NCBI RefSeq assembly: GCF_037975245.1 | Contig: NC_092572.1 | Coordinates: 23,480,489-23,544,488, forward strand | DNA length: 64,000 nucleotides | DNA from: Apostichopus japonicus | Taxonomy: Eukaryota > Echinodermata > Holothuroidea > Aspidochirotida > Stichopodidae | Reading direction: 5' to 3' | Part shown: one piece after another, positions 56,801 to 64,000 of the stretch | How positions within the stretch are numbered: position 1 is the first letter of the stretch | How the letters are laid out: each line of letters opens with the position of its first letter | Notes under the pieces: model-generated | Database searches by the model: none | Told to the model about the DNA's origin: nothing | The model's input: only the letters and a program-made list of their open reading frames with translations | Program-made: the position numbers and the translations under genes

Positions 56801-59800
56801 ATCAACAACAAGCTGACTTCATCTCAGATAACTCTCATCGCCTGTTTTTCATTTTTTTTCAAGCTGTCTTGATCTTGGAGTGTAGTGTGAAACTGGGTGA
56901 TGGCTTACTCTCTCTCTAGACATCGTTTGGATTTTTTTTTCTGATTTTGTCTTTCAGCCGACGATGTCGAAGGTCCAGCCGAGGCCATGAAACCCATCGA
57001 CGAAGAGAGAAAGGATTTGGACCTCAAGTGTACGGAAGACGTCGCCGACAGCGACTCGGAAACCGAGTCCGAAACGGAGACGATCGAAAACAAGGTCTTT
57101 CCCCAGCAACGATTTCAGTCCATCAAACCCCAAGCGGACATAACCTACAGACCGAGGGCCATAAAAGCCCTCCCCGAGACATCCTCCAGTGGCAGAGACT
57201 CGGGCAGTGACACCAGGGAAGAGCATCCGCGTCCCATCAGCTCCTTCAACCCCCAGGGGACCGTCTTCAAGGCCCACTCGCCTCGTAGGAATTACGTCAA
57301 AGCCTTTCACGAGTATCAACCCTGGAGTGATTCTGAAGCTGTCGAGGGTAACCTCTCTCCGAGGAGAACGTCCTTGGATTCTGCCAGTCAAGAAGAACAC
57401 AAACAGTCCAAACCGTCGGTTAAGGATGTTAAGCCGCTAGCGGTCCCCGTAAGTGTCAAGGAGCAACCCCGAGCCAAAGTTGAAGTTTCTTCTGGGGACC
57501 AACTGAGTGTGGGCAAGATCCAGGGAGGGGTACCTGGTAGTAAAGGAACCGTGAGGGGTGTTCAGGACGGTGTAGTTCCTAACCAAGGAATGGTCACCAT
57601 CGTACCGGTCCAGACCCTCCCCATATCCAACCAGCTTCAGTGTATTTCTATACCAGCGCAGGTGAACACCGGCAAGCCAGATCCTACCATACCATCCCAG
57701 CAGCTGACGTTTAAGACCAGCTCCAACCAGGTGACGATCATCGGTAACCAACAGCAGTTTCCTGTCATCCCCTTGGTACCCTCTGCAGCCCCTCCCCCTC
57801 CCCAACCCCATCCTCTGCCTGCCCAACTGTCAAATGGTATCACGTGCAACCCTTCATCTCACAATATCGCCGTACAGCAGTTGAACACTTCAAAAGCTGC
57901 CACCTATTCTCCAGGACAACCAGCCAATGTGGCCGCCTGCAATGTACCTGCCTCAGATGCCGCCCCACAGGTACCGGCCGCCTCGGTGGGGTTGACGATT
58001 CAGCAGGTGCATCAAGCATCTACCAGTTCCCCTCAACTATCTTCAGGGCTTTCTCTACAACAGTCAACGTCCGCTTCGGTCGGTGCTCCGTCCAGTGGCT
58101 TGACCGTACAGCATGTGCCTGCTGCGTACGTTAGCTCGGCCAGCTATCTCTCTACTTCACAGATTCAACCACTGGTCTCTACCGCTAATGGTCCCAACAA
58201 CACCGGTCTGCAGCATGCACCCTCTCGTGTCACTCTTCAGCAGAATCCTGCCTCCGGCACGCTCAGTATGGTTCCGTGCAGTTCGGTTGTAACCATAGCA
58301 ACCAATCAACCTCAGCCTACCAAATTCTACTTCCATGGTGCTCAAAGGTATCTTTTCAGCTGTTTTTTAATTTTTTTTTTTTGTTGTTGGTGGTAGGGGG
58401 AAAGGGTGGGGGAAGGGGGTGGGGCATGTACTTGTAGGGTGTAGAAGTTGCATGGGGAATCATGTTGCTGTTCAGATAAAGATCCAGACATGTATGAATT
58501 ATGAATTTTTTGTCAATAATACAAACAATGAAGGTCTGTCTGTCTGTTCTTCTTCTTCTTCGGTTTTTCTCTATGTCTTTCTTTCCCCTCTGAACGTAAT
58601 TAAAGTGGATTTTTGTTTTTTATTTCTACTTTTATCATTAGTTGATATAACAGCCTTGCTGTTTTTCTAGTGTCCTTCATATGTTAACCTTCCTACTGTA
58701 GTGTTAGTTTTGTAGTAATCTTGTACCAAACATATGAGATATAAATTTGAAATGAAAAATAAAAAATAGGAAACTTGATTGTTAGTCTCACTGTCCCACC
58801 CAGAAGTTCATTTTCAGCAAGTGCTGCTGGAAATTGGCTTCTTCAAGTGCCAGTCTTACTTTGCTATTTATATGAATTTGTCATCATCATGGGCTTTTGT
58901 TATCGCGTAGATAAACGATAATGGTCGGGCTTCACATCTCCTATGACTGGCTATTCGTTCATTATTTTGTGTTCAAAATCTTTTCAGACCGTTACTGATG
59001 CATCAAAGCGCCTCCACACCCATCATAATTCACCCGCCATTTGCACCGTCGAGCACAGGACCAACAATTTCCCACGGTAAGTCAAGAAGTCAAGAAATAT
59101 TCGGTGCAATTATGATTGTTCCTCTGGTAAGAAAGTAAAGAAGAAACGTAAAAAAAAAAAAAAAAAGGGGAAAAATTAAAAGAAAAGGGGGAAAAATGGG
59201 GGGAAGGGTGCTGCAATCTATTCACTTAAATGAAACATGAATGCATTGTGTAAATTAGCCTTATTAAACAGACGACATTGTTAACATAGCTACAGCCTAA
59301 CCCTAAATAGCTGTGTCATTTGATAGATGGATTTAGTGTGCAGAAAAGCTCGCATTTAGAATAATACATGCTCAACTGAGGAGAGCCCAGGCCTAATGTC
59401 CTCAGATCAAGCTTCGCCCAGACAGGATTGGACCAATGTTGGATCCACAAGGAATGTTTTTCTATTTTTCATCAATTTAAAGGATAGACAAGAATGAGGA
59501 TTATGTTTTGCATATGAAAGAGGAACGTATCCTTAGCATGCTGGTGAAATTTGCATTCCGTTTCTTACGCATCGTTTTTGAAACAATGTATGAAAGTTGA
59601 CATTATTATCTACCAACAGTGAACTTGAAGCAAACAGGTGTGATGTCATAATGCATACTGACAGATTTGGTCGATGTTTTCCTTGCAAATTAATTTCTTC
59701 AAAAATTCTGATCCATTAAACATTCATACTACAAGTAATTGGGGTATTTAAGTAGCTTCACTATGGAGAGCCCATGTCTACTGACCTCAGTCCAAGCTTC

Positions 59801-62800
59801 ACAGCCAGGACTGGGCCAAAGGTGGATCCATTAAACATTCATACTACAGTTATTGGGGTATTTTGGTAGCTGCACATCTCCTGAAAGAAAGTTGGAATCC
59901 TGTCCAATCCAAGACCCAAAACAAGGAGGTGGAAATTATAAACAAAAGAGAGACAGAAAAAAAAAAAAAAAAAATCCATTTTGCTGTCAGTTTGCAACTA
60001 TGACATCACACCTGTTTGCTTCAAGTTCACTTATAGGACGTACTGTGACAATTTCACTTATAAATTTTCTTGAAAGTTCCATGTAGGATTTGCTTGTAAA
60101 TTTGATCAGAATACTCAACAGTATGTCCTCCTTTCATCATTCAAGAATAAATTTCTTCTGGATGGTCCTTTAAATAACTGCTGTTGCATTCTTTTGCACA
60201 CCGGATAAGAGATACATGTTTATGTCTCTTATGAAGGCATTGCCCATCTTACGCTAGGGTATTGGATTGTGGTTTGAGCAAGTAAATGATTTTCTGTGGG
60301 TAACACACAACTGTTGTATTAAAAAGAGGACCGATCCATTTGTTTTGGTGCTCGAGTCATTTGCCTGACCGTAAATTGTCATAAGTGCTGCCGACAGAAG
60401 CAGTTGATACTCTCAGTCACAGTTAGGAGTGTTAGCTTGATTATAGAAGAGTCTCTCTTTTGAATTTTGTTGAAATAATAACATTTTTTCTTTTATGAAG
60501 CAGTTTCTTCAAGTCGATGTAATGTTTCCCGTCCTTTGTTCCTGACAGCCACAGCTGGGAGTGCTGGACAGGCTCATGTACTGCTTGCACCCAAAGAGAT
60601 AACCACTACCACCACACAGCAGTCTGCTGCCCCCATGCTGCACCAGCTCCAAGTGGCCCAAGGGACCTCATTTCCATTGTGTGTTCAACAACAGCAGACC
60701 ATTCCCACCGCCTTGGATGTACCGAGGTTGCAATCCCCTATCGGAACTATCATCTCGCCCAAACAGGTTCCGTCTCTGGGGGCGCCGATCAACGTTCAGT
60801 CGGGGCAGACGTCAACCACAACCTTTGGCACAACGATACCCATACAGACTCTTCAGCATAACCCAGTGACCCAGTCTATACCCGTGCACACATTGCAACA
60901 TCATCAGCATCATCAACAGCATCAGCAGCAGCAAGCCATACACATGTCCACCCCGTCGTTACAGGCCCTACAACAGCATCAGCAGCAACAACAACAGACT
61001 CACATGCAAGGAATGACAGCATCTCTGAGTGCGCCCGTCAGCGGTACATCGACGTTGGTAAACCAGTTAACGCAACACTTCACAGGCCAGCAGGCTCCGT
61101 TGCAGGTAGGGGGGACCGGCACCCTTATGGCGACGACAGCCCAACAGCCACCAGGACAGAGTACCTCGTTGCAGGTCGCGACCTCCGGTGCCCTGCTGCA
61201 ACAGACGCAGCCGACCCACATGCAGGTAGGGGCGGGGACCCTGGTGGCATCGTCACAACAGGCAGGGTTAACGCATCAGAACCCTGTACAGATCATGCCT
61301 GCACAGCATGCTCAGGAGGTAGCTACAGGACAGCAGTTACAAGTCATCCATGCACCCCTACAGCAGATGGCATTGCCCAACCAGCCTGTCCAGGTAGCGT
61401 CTCGACCTATGCTCTCTCTGAACCTGCAGAGCCCGTATTCGGAACAAGGACCAACCACTATTCTCATGACCGGCCAGCAGCTTCAAGGGTCACCTGTCAT
61501 GGTCGCCATTCAACCAGCGACTGCAAAGGGGTCTTTACTCGGTTCCTCACCTGTCCAGCTGATTCCATCCTCCCACAGACACAACCCAATGTTCAGTAGT
61601 GCATGTACTGGTGGTACCCACACCACCTCAGTCTATTCCACAAGTAAGTCTATTTATAGTTTAATCTTATTTCAACCACACTAGTATAAGCGATTTCATG
61701 CAGATATCTCTGCTTCTTATTGGGAAAGTAAGTTTAATCATTTCATGCTTTGGTAGGTAACTTAATACTTGGGATTCAGTAAACTTTACAGTTGACGTTA
61801 ACTGTTCATAATACATTACCATATATACCAATTTATGGCAGTCACTTCAAGGGCTAGGTATATCTGCTGTAAAAGGTTTGCATGCCCAAGATTATAAGCA
61901 TTGGTGGGTAGTGTCTTGAAAGTAGTATCGTCTGTTACTCTACGACTCCACATACTCTTTGACAGATCTCTCGTGTCCTCATGTTATTGCAAAGGCAAGC
62001 ATCACTATACATATATCAGTAGCATAAATCATTAGCAAGCAAGCATCACTATACATATATACAAGCATCACCACACATATATCATTAACAAGCATCACTG
62101 TACATATATCACTAGCAAGCATCACTATACATATATCACTACAAGCATCACTATACATATACAAGCATCACTATACATATATCACTACAAGCATCACTAT
62201 ACATATACAAGCATCACTATACATATTTCACTACAAGCATCACTATACATATATACAAGCATCACTATACATATATCACTACAAGCATCACTATACATAC
62301 ATATCACTAGCAAGCATCACTATACATGTACAAGCATCATTATACATATATCACTACAAGCATCACTATACATATACAAGCATCACTATACATATATCAC
62401 TACAAGCATCACTATACATATATCACTAGCAAGCATCACTATACATATATCACTAGCAAGCATCACTATACATATACAAGCATCACTATACATATACAAG
62501 CATCATTATACATATACAAGCATCACTATACATTTGTTACTCTCATTGTCTTGTCTTATCTTTCCTAGCTTCGTCATTTCCGGTGAAATTGGAACATCCG
62601 AGCGGATTAATTCAAGCCAAGCCGCACCCGTCTGTACCGTCTCATCATCAGGTAGCACTAGCCATTCAGCCCAAGCCTGATGTCCAGCTGCGTCCTCATG
62701 CCACGACTACCGTGCACTCGGAGACCCAGATACAGTCTCAGGCTGTAGCAGCTGCTTCACAGTCTGACTGTCACACGCATCCACCACAAGCCACTCTTGC

Positions 62801-64000
62801 TATACAATCAGATAACCAGATGCAGCCTCGTGCTACCTCTGCGACACAACCGGATAGCCGGTCACATTCACATACCACAGCTGCTGTTATCCAGCCAGAT
62901 AGCCACACTCAGACGTGTACGACTACAGCTGCCACACGACCAGAGAATCACATCCACACACACAAACCAACTGCCATACAGCCAGACAATGAAGTCAAGC
63001 CACTTGCCATCGCTGCCACACAACCCGAGATTCAGCTGCACCCTCGTAAGAAGATTCTAGCCCAGATGCAGGCGAGCCGGCGTGCCCCAAGTCCGCGCCC
63101 TCTACCGAAACTGGCACCTATCCAAAGAAAACCGACCGGTGGGGCCTTTGTGCATGTGAAGGTCGAGCAGCCATCGAAACCCAAGACGGAATGGTCACAT
63201 GACAGATCAGGTGACCTCTCCAAGCAGATGACATCGACTGGACAGGAACCATCCTGTAGAAACCCAGAAGCTGACAGCAAATCATCCAAACTTTTAGGAA
63301 AACTGTACGACAAAGTGACGAAGAGTTCGAGAAGGAATGCAAAGGTAGGCGATAAATCCTGTAATTTGACATCGTGATAGGATGCAAGACACCAGACATC
63401 ACTCCAGGGTTGAAAAAACCTGTAGAAATTTCCTGTGAACATGCTGCTGTCTTGTACTGGCCATTTTCTGCTACCATAGTCGACAGTTCTGATGTTTCCC
63501 TTCTTTTTTGTTGTTTAACAACACTGGGTTTTTCTACATTTCATGAATTTTCAGTCAACCTTTTTCAGATGGTTTACAAGATTTTGCATTGTTTGGTTTG
63601 TCTGTGAAATTGTGATCATTTCATGTTAGGTATCATTACATTTGAGTTTACAAAGTCAAAACCTGTATTGAGACAAGTGATTTTGTATGAGAACAAAGGC
63701 CATTGTAGTCTATTGTACTCTTTGCCACTGAGTTGGTAAAGCCAAAACCTGTAAGGAGACATCAGCTGATTTTGCACAAGAACAAAGGCCATTGTAGTCT
63801 ATTGTTCTCTTTGCCACTGAGCTGACAAAGCCAAAACCTGTAAAGGAGACAAAGGCCATTGTAGTCTATTGTTTTCTTTTTCATAGGGCCATGGTTCTGA
63901 TCATCAGAAACCCGATCAGAATCACAATGGCTCAGTGAAGCCGGAGAAGCCCATCCGCTCGAAACCACAACCGATTAAGGTCGAAACCAGCGGCGTTGCG
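40056..64000 (+). CDS. CIC: CIC (capicua), long isoform type; 15 exons, open at right edge
   Basis: HMG-box transcriptional repressor acting in the nucleus downstream of receptor tyrosine kinase/ERK signalling. Fifteen exons join without a frame error to 2,349 codons (human long isoform about 2,500). Order of parts, in residues: Ser/Arg/Lys-rich start (1-75); Tudor-like N1/DUF4819 region beginning [14 protein letters not shown] (~140-262); five 10-residue repeats (~362-412); His/Gln run; C-x4-C-x9-C-x2-H cluster (Cys558-His576); [13 protein letters not shown] block (615-626), as in vertebrate [17 protein letters not shown] (871-883), the ataxin-1-binding segment; [11 protein letters not shown] (945-955), like the 14-3-3 site; HMG box from [15 protein letters not shown] (976 on) to HPDWKWC (1046); Pro/Gln-rich body. 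The C1 domain should lie beyond 64000. The first ATG (40086) has an in-frame TAA at 40080. Confidence 0.97.
41170..41320 (+). repeat. CIC: Coding minisatellite, 30 bp x5, in CIC exon 1
   Basis: Five in-frame 10-residue units of the form [10 protein letters not shown] (the last is [10 protein letters not shown]). Units differ mainly at wobble and Val/Ala positions. Each has a Ser-Pro, a possible proline-directed kinase site. Copy number may vary between alleles. Confidence 0.9.
41890..44669 (+). other. CIC: CIC intron 1
   Basis: No gene is seen. It contains A-rich tracts near 42125-42165, a G-run near 44108-44121 and another near 44440-44452, and ends in TCTCTCCAAG. Confidence 0.7.
44670..45446 (+). 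CDS. CIC: CIC exon 2
   Basis: Acceptor CTCTCCAAG, donor G|GTAGTG; phase 1 to phase 1, 777 nt. It begins [20 protein letters not shown] (joined with exon 1) and is Ser/Pro-rich, with many SP/TP pairs. The opening block matches the vertebrate CIC-L DPDEADAAS region. Confidence 0.95.
45447..45935 (+). repeat. ~25-bp minisatellite starting at the exon 2 splice donor
   Basis: The array starts with the donor itself (GGTAGTGT at 45446-45453) and continues as variants of GGTAGTGTCCTTCCCTAGGT plus TAACT. Each unit therefore carries a donor-like GGTAGTG and a pyrimidine-AG (CTTCCCTAG) acceptor-like end. About 18 degenerate units. Confidence 0.85.
46020..46890. repeat. 56-bp minisatellite in CIC intron 2
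   Basis: About 15 copies; cores GGTTTAGCACAGTGACTGCT and AGTATTAGACTCAGACAACA, then TTACCTAT-ACCTGTT. Confidence 0.92.
46891..48235 (+). other. CIC: CIC intron 2, central part
   Basis: Non-coding. It contains a GAGAGA microsatellite near 47440-47465, an A-run near 47743 and a G-run near 48126-48140. An 89-codon frame at 47454 has no recognised similarity. Confidence 0.5.
48240..48570 (+). repeat. ~100-bp degenerate tandem repeat ending in CIC exon 3 start
   Basis: The exon 3 junction CTTGTAG|ATTGGT...CCATGTTCC has diverged upstream relatives: GTGTAG|ATTAGTTTGTGT...CCATATTCG (AG at 48423) and TATAG|GTTGGTTTGGGT...CCATGTTCC (AG at 48334). A partial one, TACATCGCCTTCCC...CCATGTTCG, begins near 48259. 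Spacing is about 90-100 bp. Confidence 0.65.
48524..48652 (+). CDS. CIC: CIC exon 3, ataxin-1-binding segment
   Basis: Acceptor CTCTCTTGTAG, donor GTATGG, phase 1 to 1. It encodes [20 protein letters not shown] and [15 protein letters not shown]. The WHSLVP core corresponds to the human CIC segment that binds the AXH domain of ataxin-1. In vertebrates this is also where the short isoform sequence joins, so an alternative promoter upstream is possible. Confidence 0.93.
48653..49360 (+). other. CIC: CIC intron 3
   Basis: No feature recognised; T-rich acceptor region followed by TAGCAGCAG (tandem NAGNAG acceptor). Confidence 0.7.
49361..49427 (+). CDS. CIC: CIC exon 4 (67 nt, NAGNAG acceptor)
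   Basis: It encodes [20 protein letters not shown] plus SD and ends in phase 2 at donor GTGAGT. Splicing at TAG (49360) or at the following CAG (49363) both keep frame and differ by one Ala. Confidence 0.85.
49490..49890. repeat. ~76-bp repeat in CIC intron 4
   Basis: Five imperfect copies; cores TGTGAGATATGACTAAGTAC, ATGAATAAGATAAGTTGTAG and ATCACTATAT. Confidence 0.85.
50095..50224 (+). CDS. CIC: CIC exon 5, 14-3-3-type motif
   Basis: Acceptor TTGCTTGTAG, donor GTATGC; phase 2 to 0. It encodes [20 protein letters not shown] and [25 protein letters not shown] parallels human KRRTQSLSALP, where the phosphoserine binds 14-3-3 (Ser950 here). Confidence 0.93.
50290..50512 (-). mobile_element. 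tRNA-derived SINE
   Basis: On the minus strand, TTAGCTCAGTGGTTAACGCC (A box) and TGTTCGAGTCACTCCC (B box) are spaced as in a tRNA, followed by an unrelated tail (about 50290-50440). It lies in CIC intron 5, antisense to the gene. Confidence 0.7.
50713..50911 (+). repeat. Duplicated acceptor and HMG-exon start (93-bp period)
   Basis: 50757-50819 repeats the first ~63 bases of the HMG exon (50850 on), and the acceptor (CCTCTTCACAG to 50756; CCTCTCCACAG to 50849) is repeated too. The upstream copy would read [20 protein letters not shown], His, then TAA, so it is a decayed pseudo-exon with an intact-looking acceptor. Confidence 0.92.
50850..51035 (+). CDS. CIC: CIC exon 6, HMG box
   Basis: Phase 0 to 0, 62 codons, donor [26 protein letters not shown], then [20 protein letters not shown] and [11 protein letters not shown] is nearly identical to the human capicua HMG box, which with the distant C1 domain binds TGAATGAA-type sites. 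Confidence 0.98.
51036..51638 (+). other. CIC: CIC intron 6
   Basis: G-rich stretch at about 51160-51215; ends in an ACACACAC run and CCCCAACAG. No other feature. Confidence 0.7.
51639..51846 (+). CDS. CIC: CIC exon 7, end of HMG box and Pro-rich repeats
   Basis: It begins [20 protein letters not shown], completing the HMG box. Then come three in-frame 8-residue repeats GTPHPPSP (51723-51794, 24 bp each) with TP and SP sites. Phase 0 to 1, donor GTGAGA. Confidence 0.96.
51847..52690 (+). other. CIC: CIC intron 7 with ~190-bp duplicated segment
   Basis: Two copies (about 52135-52320 and 52325-52510) share CATAAAGCTCTGG, GCCAGAGACAGAAC, GGTCGTACTGTCCCAGACAG and AATCTTGTTAGCAATTT. No gene. Confidence 0.75.
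52691..52752 (+). CDS. CIC: CIC exon 8 (62 nt)
   Basis: Acceptor ACTTTCAG, donor GTAAGT; phase 1 to 0. It encodes [20 protein letters not shown] plus Met. Short, but both splice sites and the phases fit. Confidence 0.85.
52775..53815. repeat. 21-bp minisatellite in CIC intron 8 with 387-bp higher-order copy
   Basis: About 50 units of CCTGCATTTGGTTGTCGATA plus T. A 387-bp block (from about 53038) recurs nearly unchanged from about 53425, so it duplicated recently. Being 7 codons long, it keeps frames open on both strands (352 codons on +, 417 on -); these are artefacts. Confidence 0.95.
54057..54173 (+). CDS. CIC: CIC exon 9, Gln-rich
   Basis: Acceptor TATTTTCAG, donor GTAAAC, phase 0 to 0. 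It encodes [20 protein letters not shown] then [19 protein letters not shown]; a second basic-Ser motif (KKRSLSLS) is visible. Confidence 0.9.
54185..55640. repeat. ~50-bp minisatellite in CIC intron 9 with 178-bp higher-order period
   Basis: Units of about 45-50 bp contain TACTTAGTATTGTGAGAGTG, CATTGGTATCGTACAGTATT and CAACCATACA. Groups of units repeat every ~178 bp. The array begins within 20 bp of the exon 9 donor. Confidence 0.93.
55641..56046 (+). other. CIC: CIC intron 9, right part
   Basis: Non-coding; A-run near 56010; ends GGCGATAG. Confidence 0.6.
56047..56149 (+). CDS. CIC: CIC exon 10, acidic
   Basis: It encodes [20 protein letters not shown] then [14 protein letters not shown]; phase 0 to 1, donor GTGAGT. 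Confidence 0.92.
56150..56957 (+). other. CIC: CIC intron 10
   Basis: No feature beyond a G-run near 56178-56200 and a T-run before the TTTCAG acceptor. Confidence 0.7.
56958..58347 (+). CDS. CIC: CIC exon 11, long Ser/Pro/Gln region
   Basis: 1,390 nt, phase 1 to 2, donor GTATCT. It starts with an acidic block ([14 protein letters not shown]), then has SP sites ([19 protein letters not shown]) and a Pro/Gln/Val-rich stretch. It ends TKFYFHGAQ just before the split Arg codon. Confidence 0.94.
58348..58987 (+). other. CIC: CIC intron 11
   Basis: No gene; GCTGTTTTTCTAGTGTCCTT at about 58659 and an AAATGAAAAATAAAAAA tail resemble the LINE 3' end seen near 36.2-36.4 kb. Confidence 0.5.
58988..59076 (+). 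CDS. CIC: CIC exon 12
   Basis: It encodes [20 protein letters not shown] then SSTGPTISH; phase 2 to 1, donor GTAAGT. Confidence 0.9.
59077..60548 (+). other. CIC: CIC intron 12 with inverted repeat and related direct repeats
   Basis: GTGAACTTGAAGCAAACAGG (59622 on) and its inverse (ending 60031) form ~32-bp arms about 380 bp apart, with weaker similarity beyond. Copies of ATTAAACATTCATACTACA-TTGGGGTATT lie at 59715 and 59833. AGAGCCCA...CAAGCTTC...GGTTGGATCCA variants lie near 59385 and 59768. Probably remnants of one short mobile element. No coding. Confidence 0.6.
60549..61643 (+). CDS. CIC: CIC exon 13, Gln/His-rich
   Basis: Acceptor TTCCTGACAG, donor GTAAGT; 1,095 nt, phase 1 to 1. It encodes [20 protein letters not shown] and a long low-complexity stretch with [13 protein letters not shown] and QQHQQQQQQ runs, typical of the disordered capicua body. 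Confidence 0.93.
61985..62535. repeat. Short tandem repeat CAAGCATCACTATACATATA in CIC intron 13
   Basis: About 28 units of 18-30 bp, with or without TCACTA between CATATA and CAAGCATCAC. The array ends about 35 bp before the exon 14 acceptor. Confidence 0.93.
62569..63344 (+). CDS. CIC: CIC exon 14
   Basis: Acceptor CTTTCCTAG, donor GTAGGC; phase 1 to 0. It has repetitive QPD-x-H-x-QxxATTA-type sequence (62790-63030), then [20 protein letters not shown] and [18 protein letters not shown]. Confidence 0.92.
63645..63886. repeat. ~85-bp tandem repeat at the end of CIC intron 14
   Basis: Three copies with AAAGCCAAAACCTGTAAGGA and ACAAAGGCCATTGTAGTCTA; the last abuts the exon 15 acceptor (TTTTCATAG). 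Confidence 0.88.
63887..64000 (+). CDS. CIC: CIC exon 15, cut by window edge
   Basis: It encodes [20 protein letters not shown] then [18 protein letters not shown]; 38 codons in phase 0, still open at 64000. Confidence 0.85.

Noticed and set aside
56954-57826. Minus-strand frames of 148 and 129 codons opposite CIC exon 11
   Set aside because: Antisense shadows of a GC-richer coding exon with no recognisable domain.

Overview
The window is nuclear DNA from a metazoan. Three intron-containing genes lie on the + strand with GT-AG introns, AT-rich non-coding DNA, many minisatellites and many DNA-transposon remnants. The mix suggests a marine invertebrate deuterostome, possibly an echinoderm: the foldback element with tandemly repeated arms recalls sea-urchin TU elements, and G/C homopolymer runs and CAGTGGCG-type terminal repeats are abundant. 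The species cannot be named from this sequence alone.

Layout. (1) 515-2081: the last three coding exons of TRAPPC4 (TRAPP vesicle-tethering subunit); the 5' exons lie outside the window. Its 3' flank holds two minisatellites. (2) 5817-17065: a complete nine-exon HMBS (porphobilinogen deaminase, haem pathway), 349 codons plus stop in unbroken frame, with introns packed with tandem repeats and one MITE. (3) 17.1-40.0 kb: 23 kb with no recognisable protein gene. It holds a foldback-type element, a U2 snRNA-like sequence, a nest of hAT-like and other inverted-repeat elements with visible target-site duplications, LINE tails, tRNA-derived elements and minisatellites. A candidate promoter or 5' exon for the next gene lies near 30.2-30.8 kb. 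(4) 40056-64000: fifteen coding exons (2,349 codons, open at the right edge) of capicua (CIC), long isoform type, with the N-terminal N1/DUF4819 region, a Cys3His cluster, the ataxin-1-binding segment, a 14-3-3-type serine motif and the HMG box. The C1 domain lies beyond the window.

The genes do not form a pathway together. TRAPPC4 and HMBS are also near neighbours on human 11q23.3, so their adjacency is probably ancient.

The most unusual pattern is at intron-exon junctions. At three exons (HMBS exon 7, CIC exon 3, CIC HMG-box exon 6) the splice acceptor together with the first part of the exon is tandemly repeated upstream in the intron. At CIC exon 2 a minisatellite begins exactly at the splice donor. 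These look like minisatellites seeded by splice sites, leaving series of decoy splice sites in front of or behind real exons.
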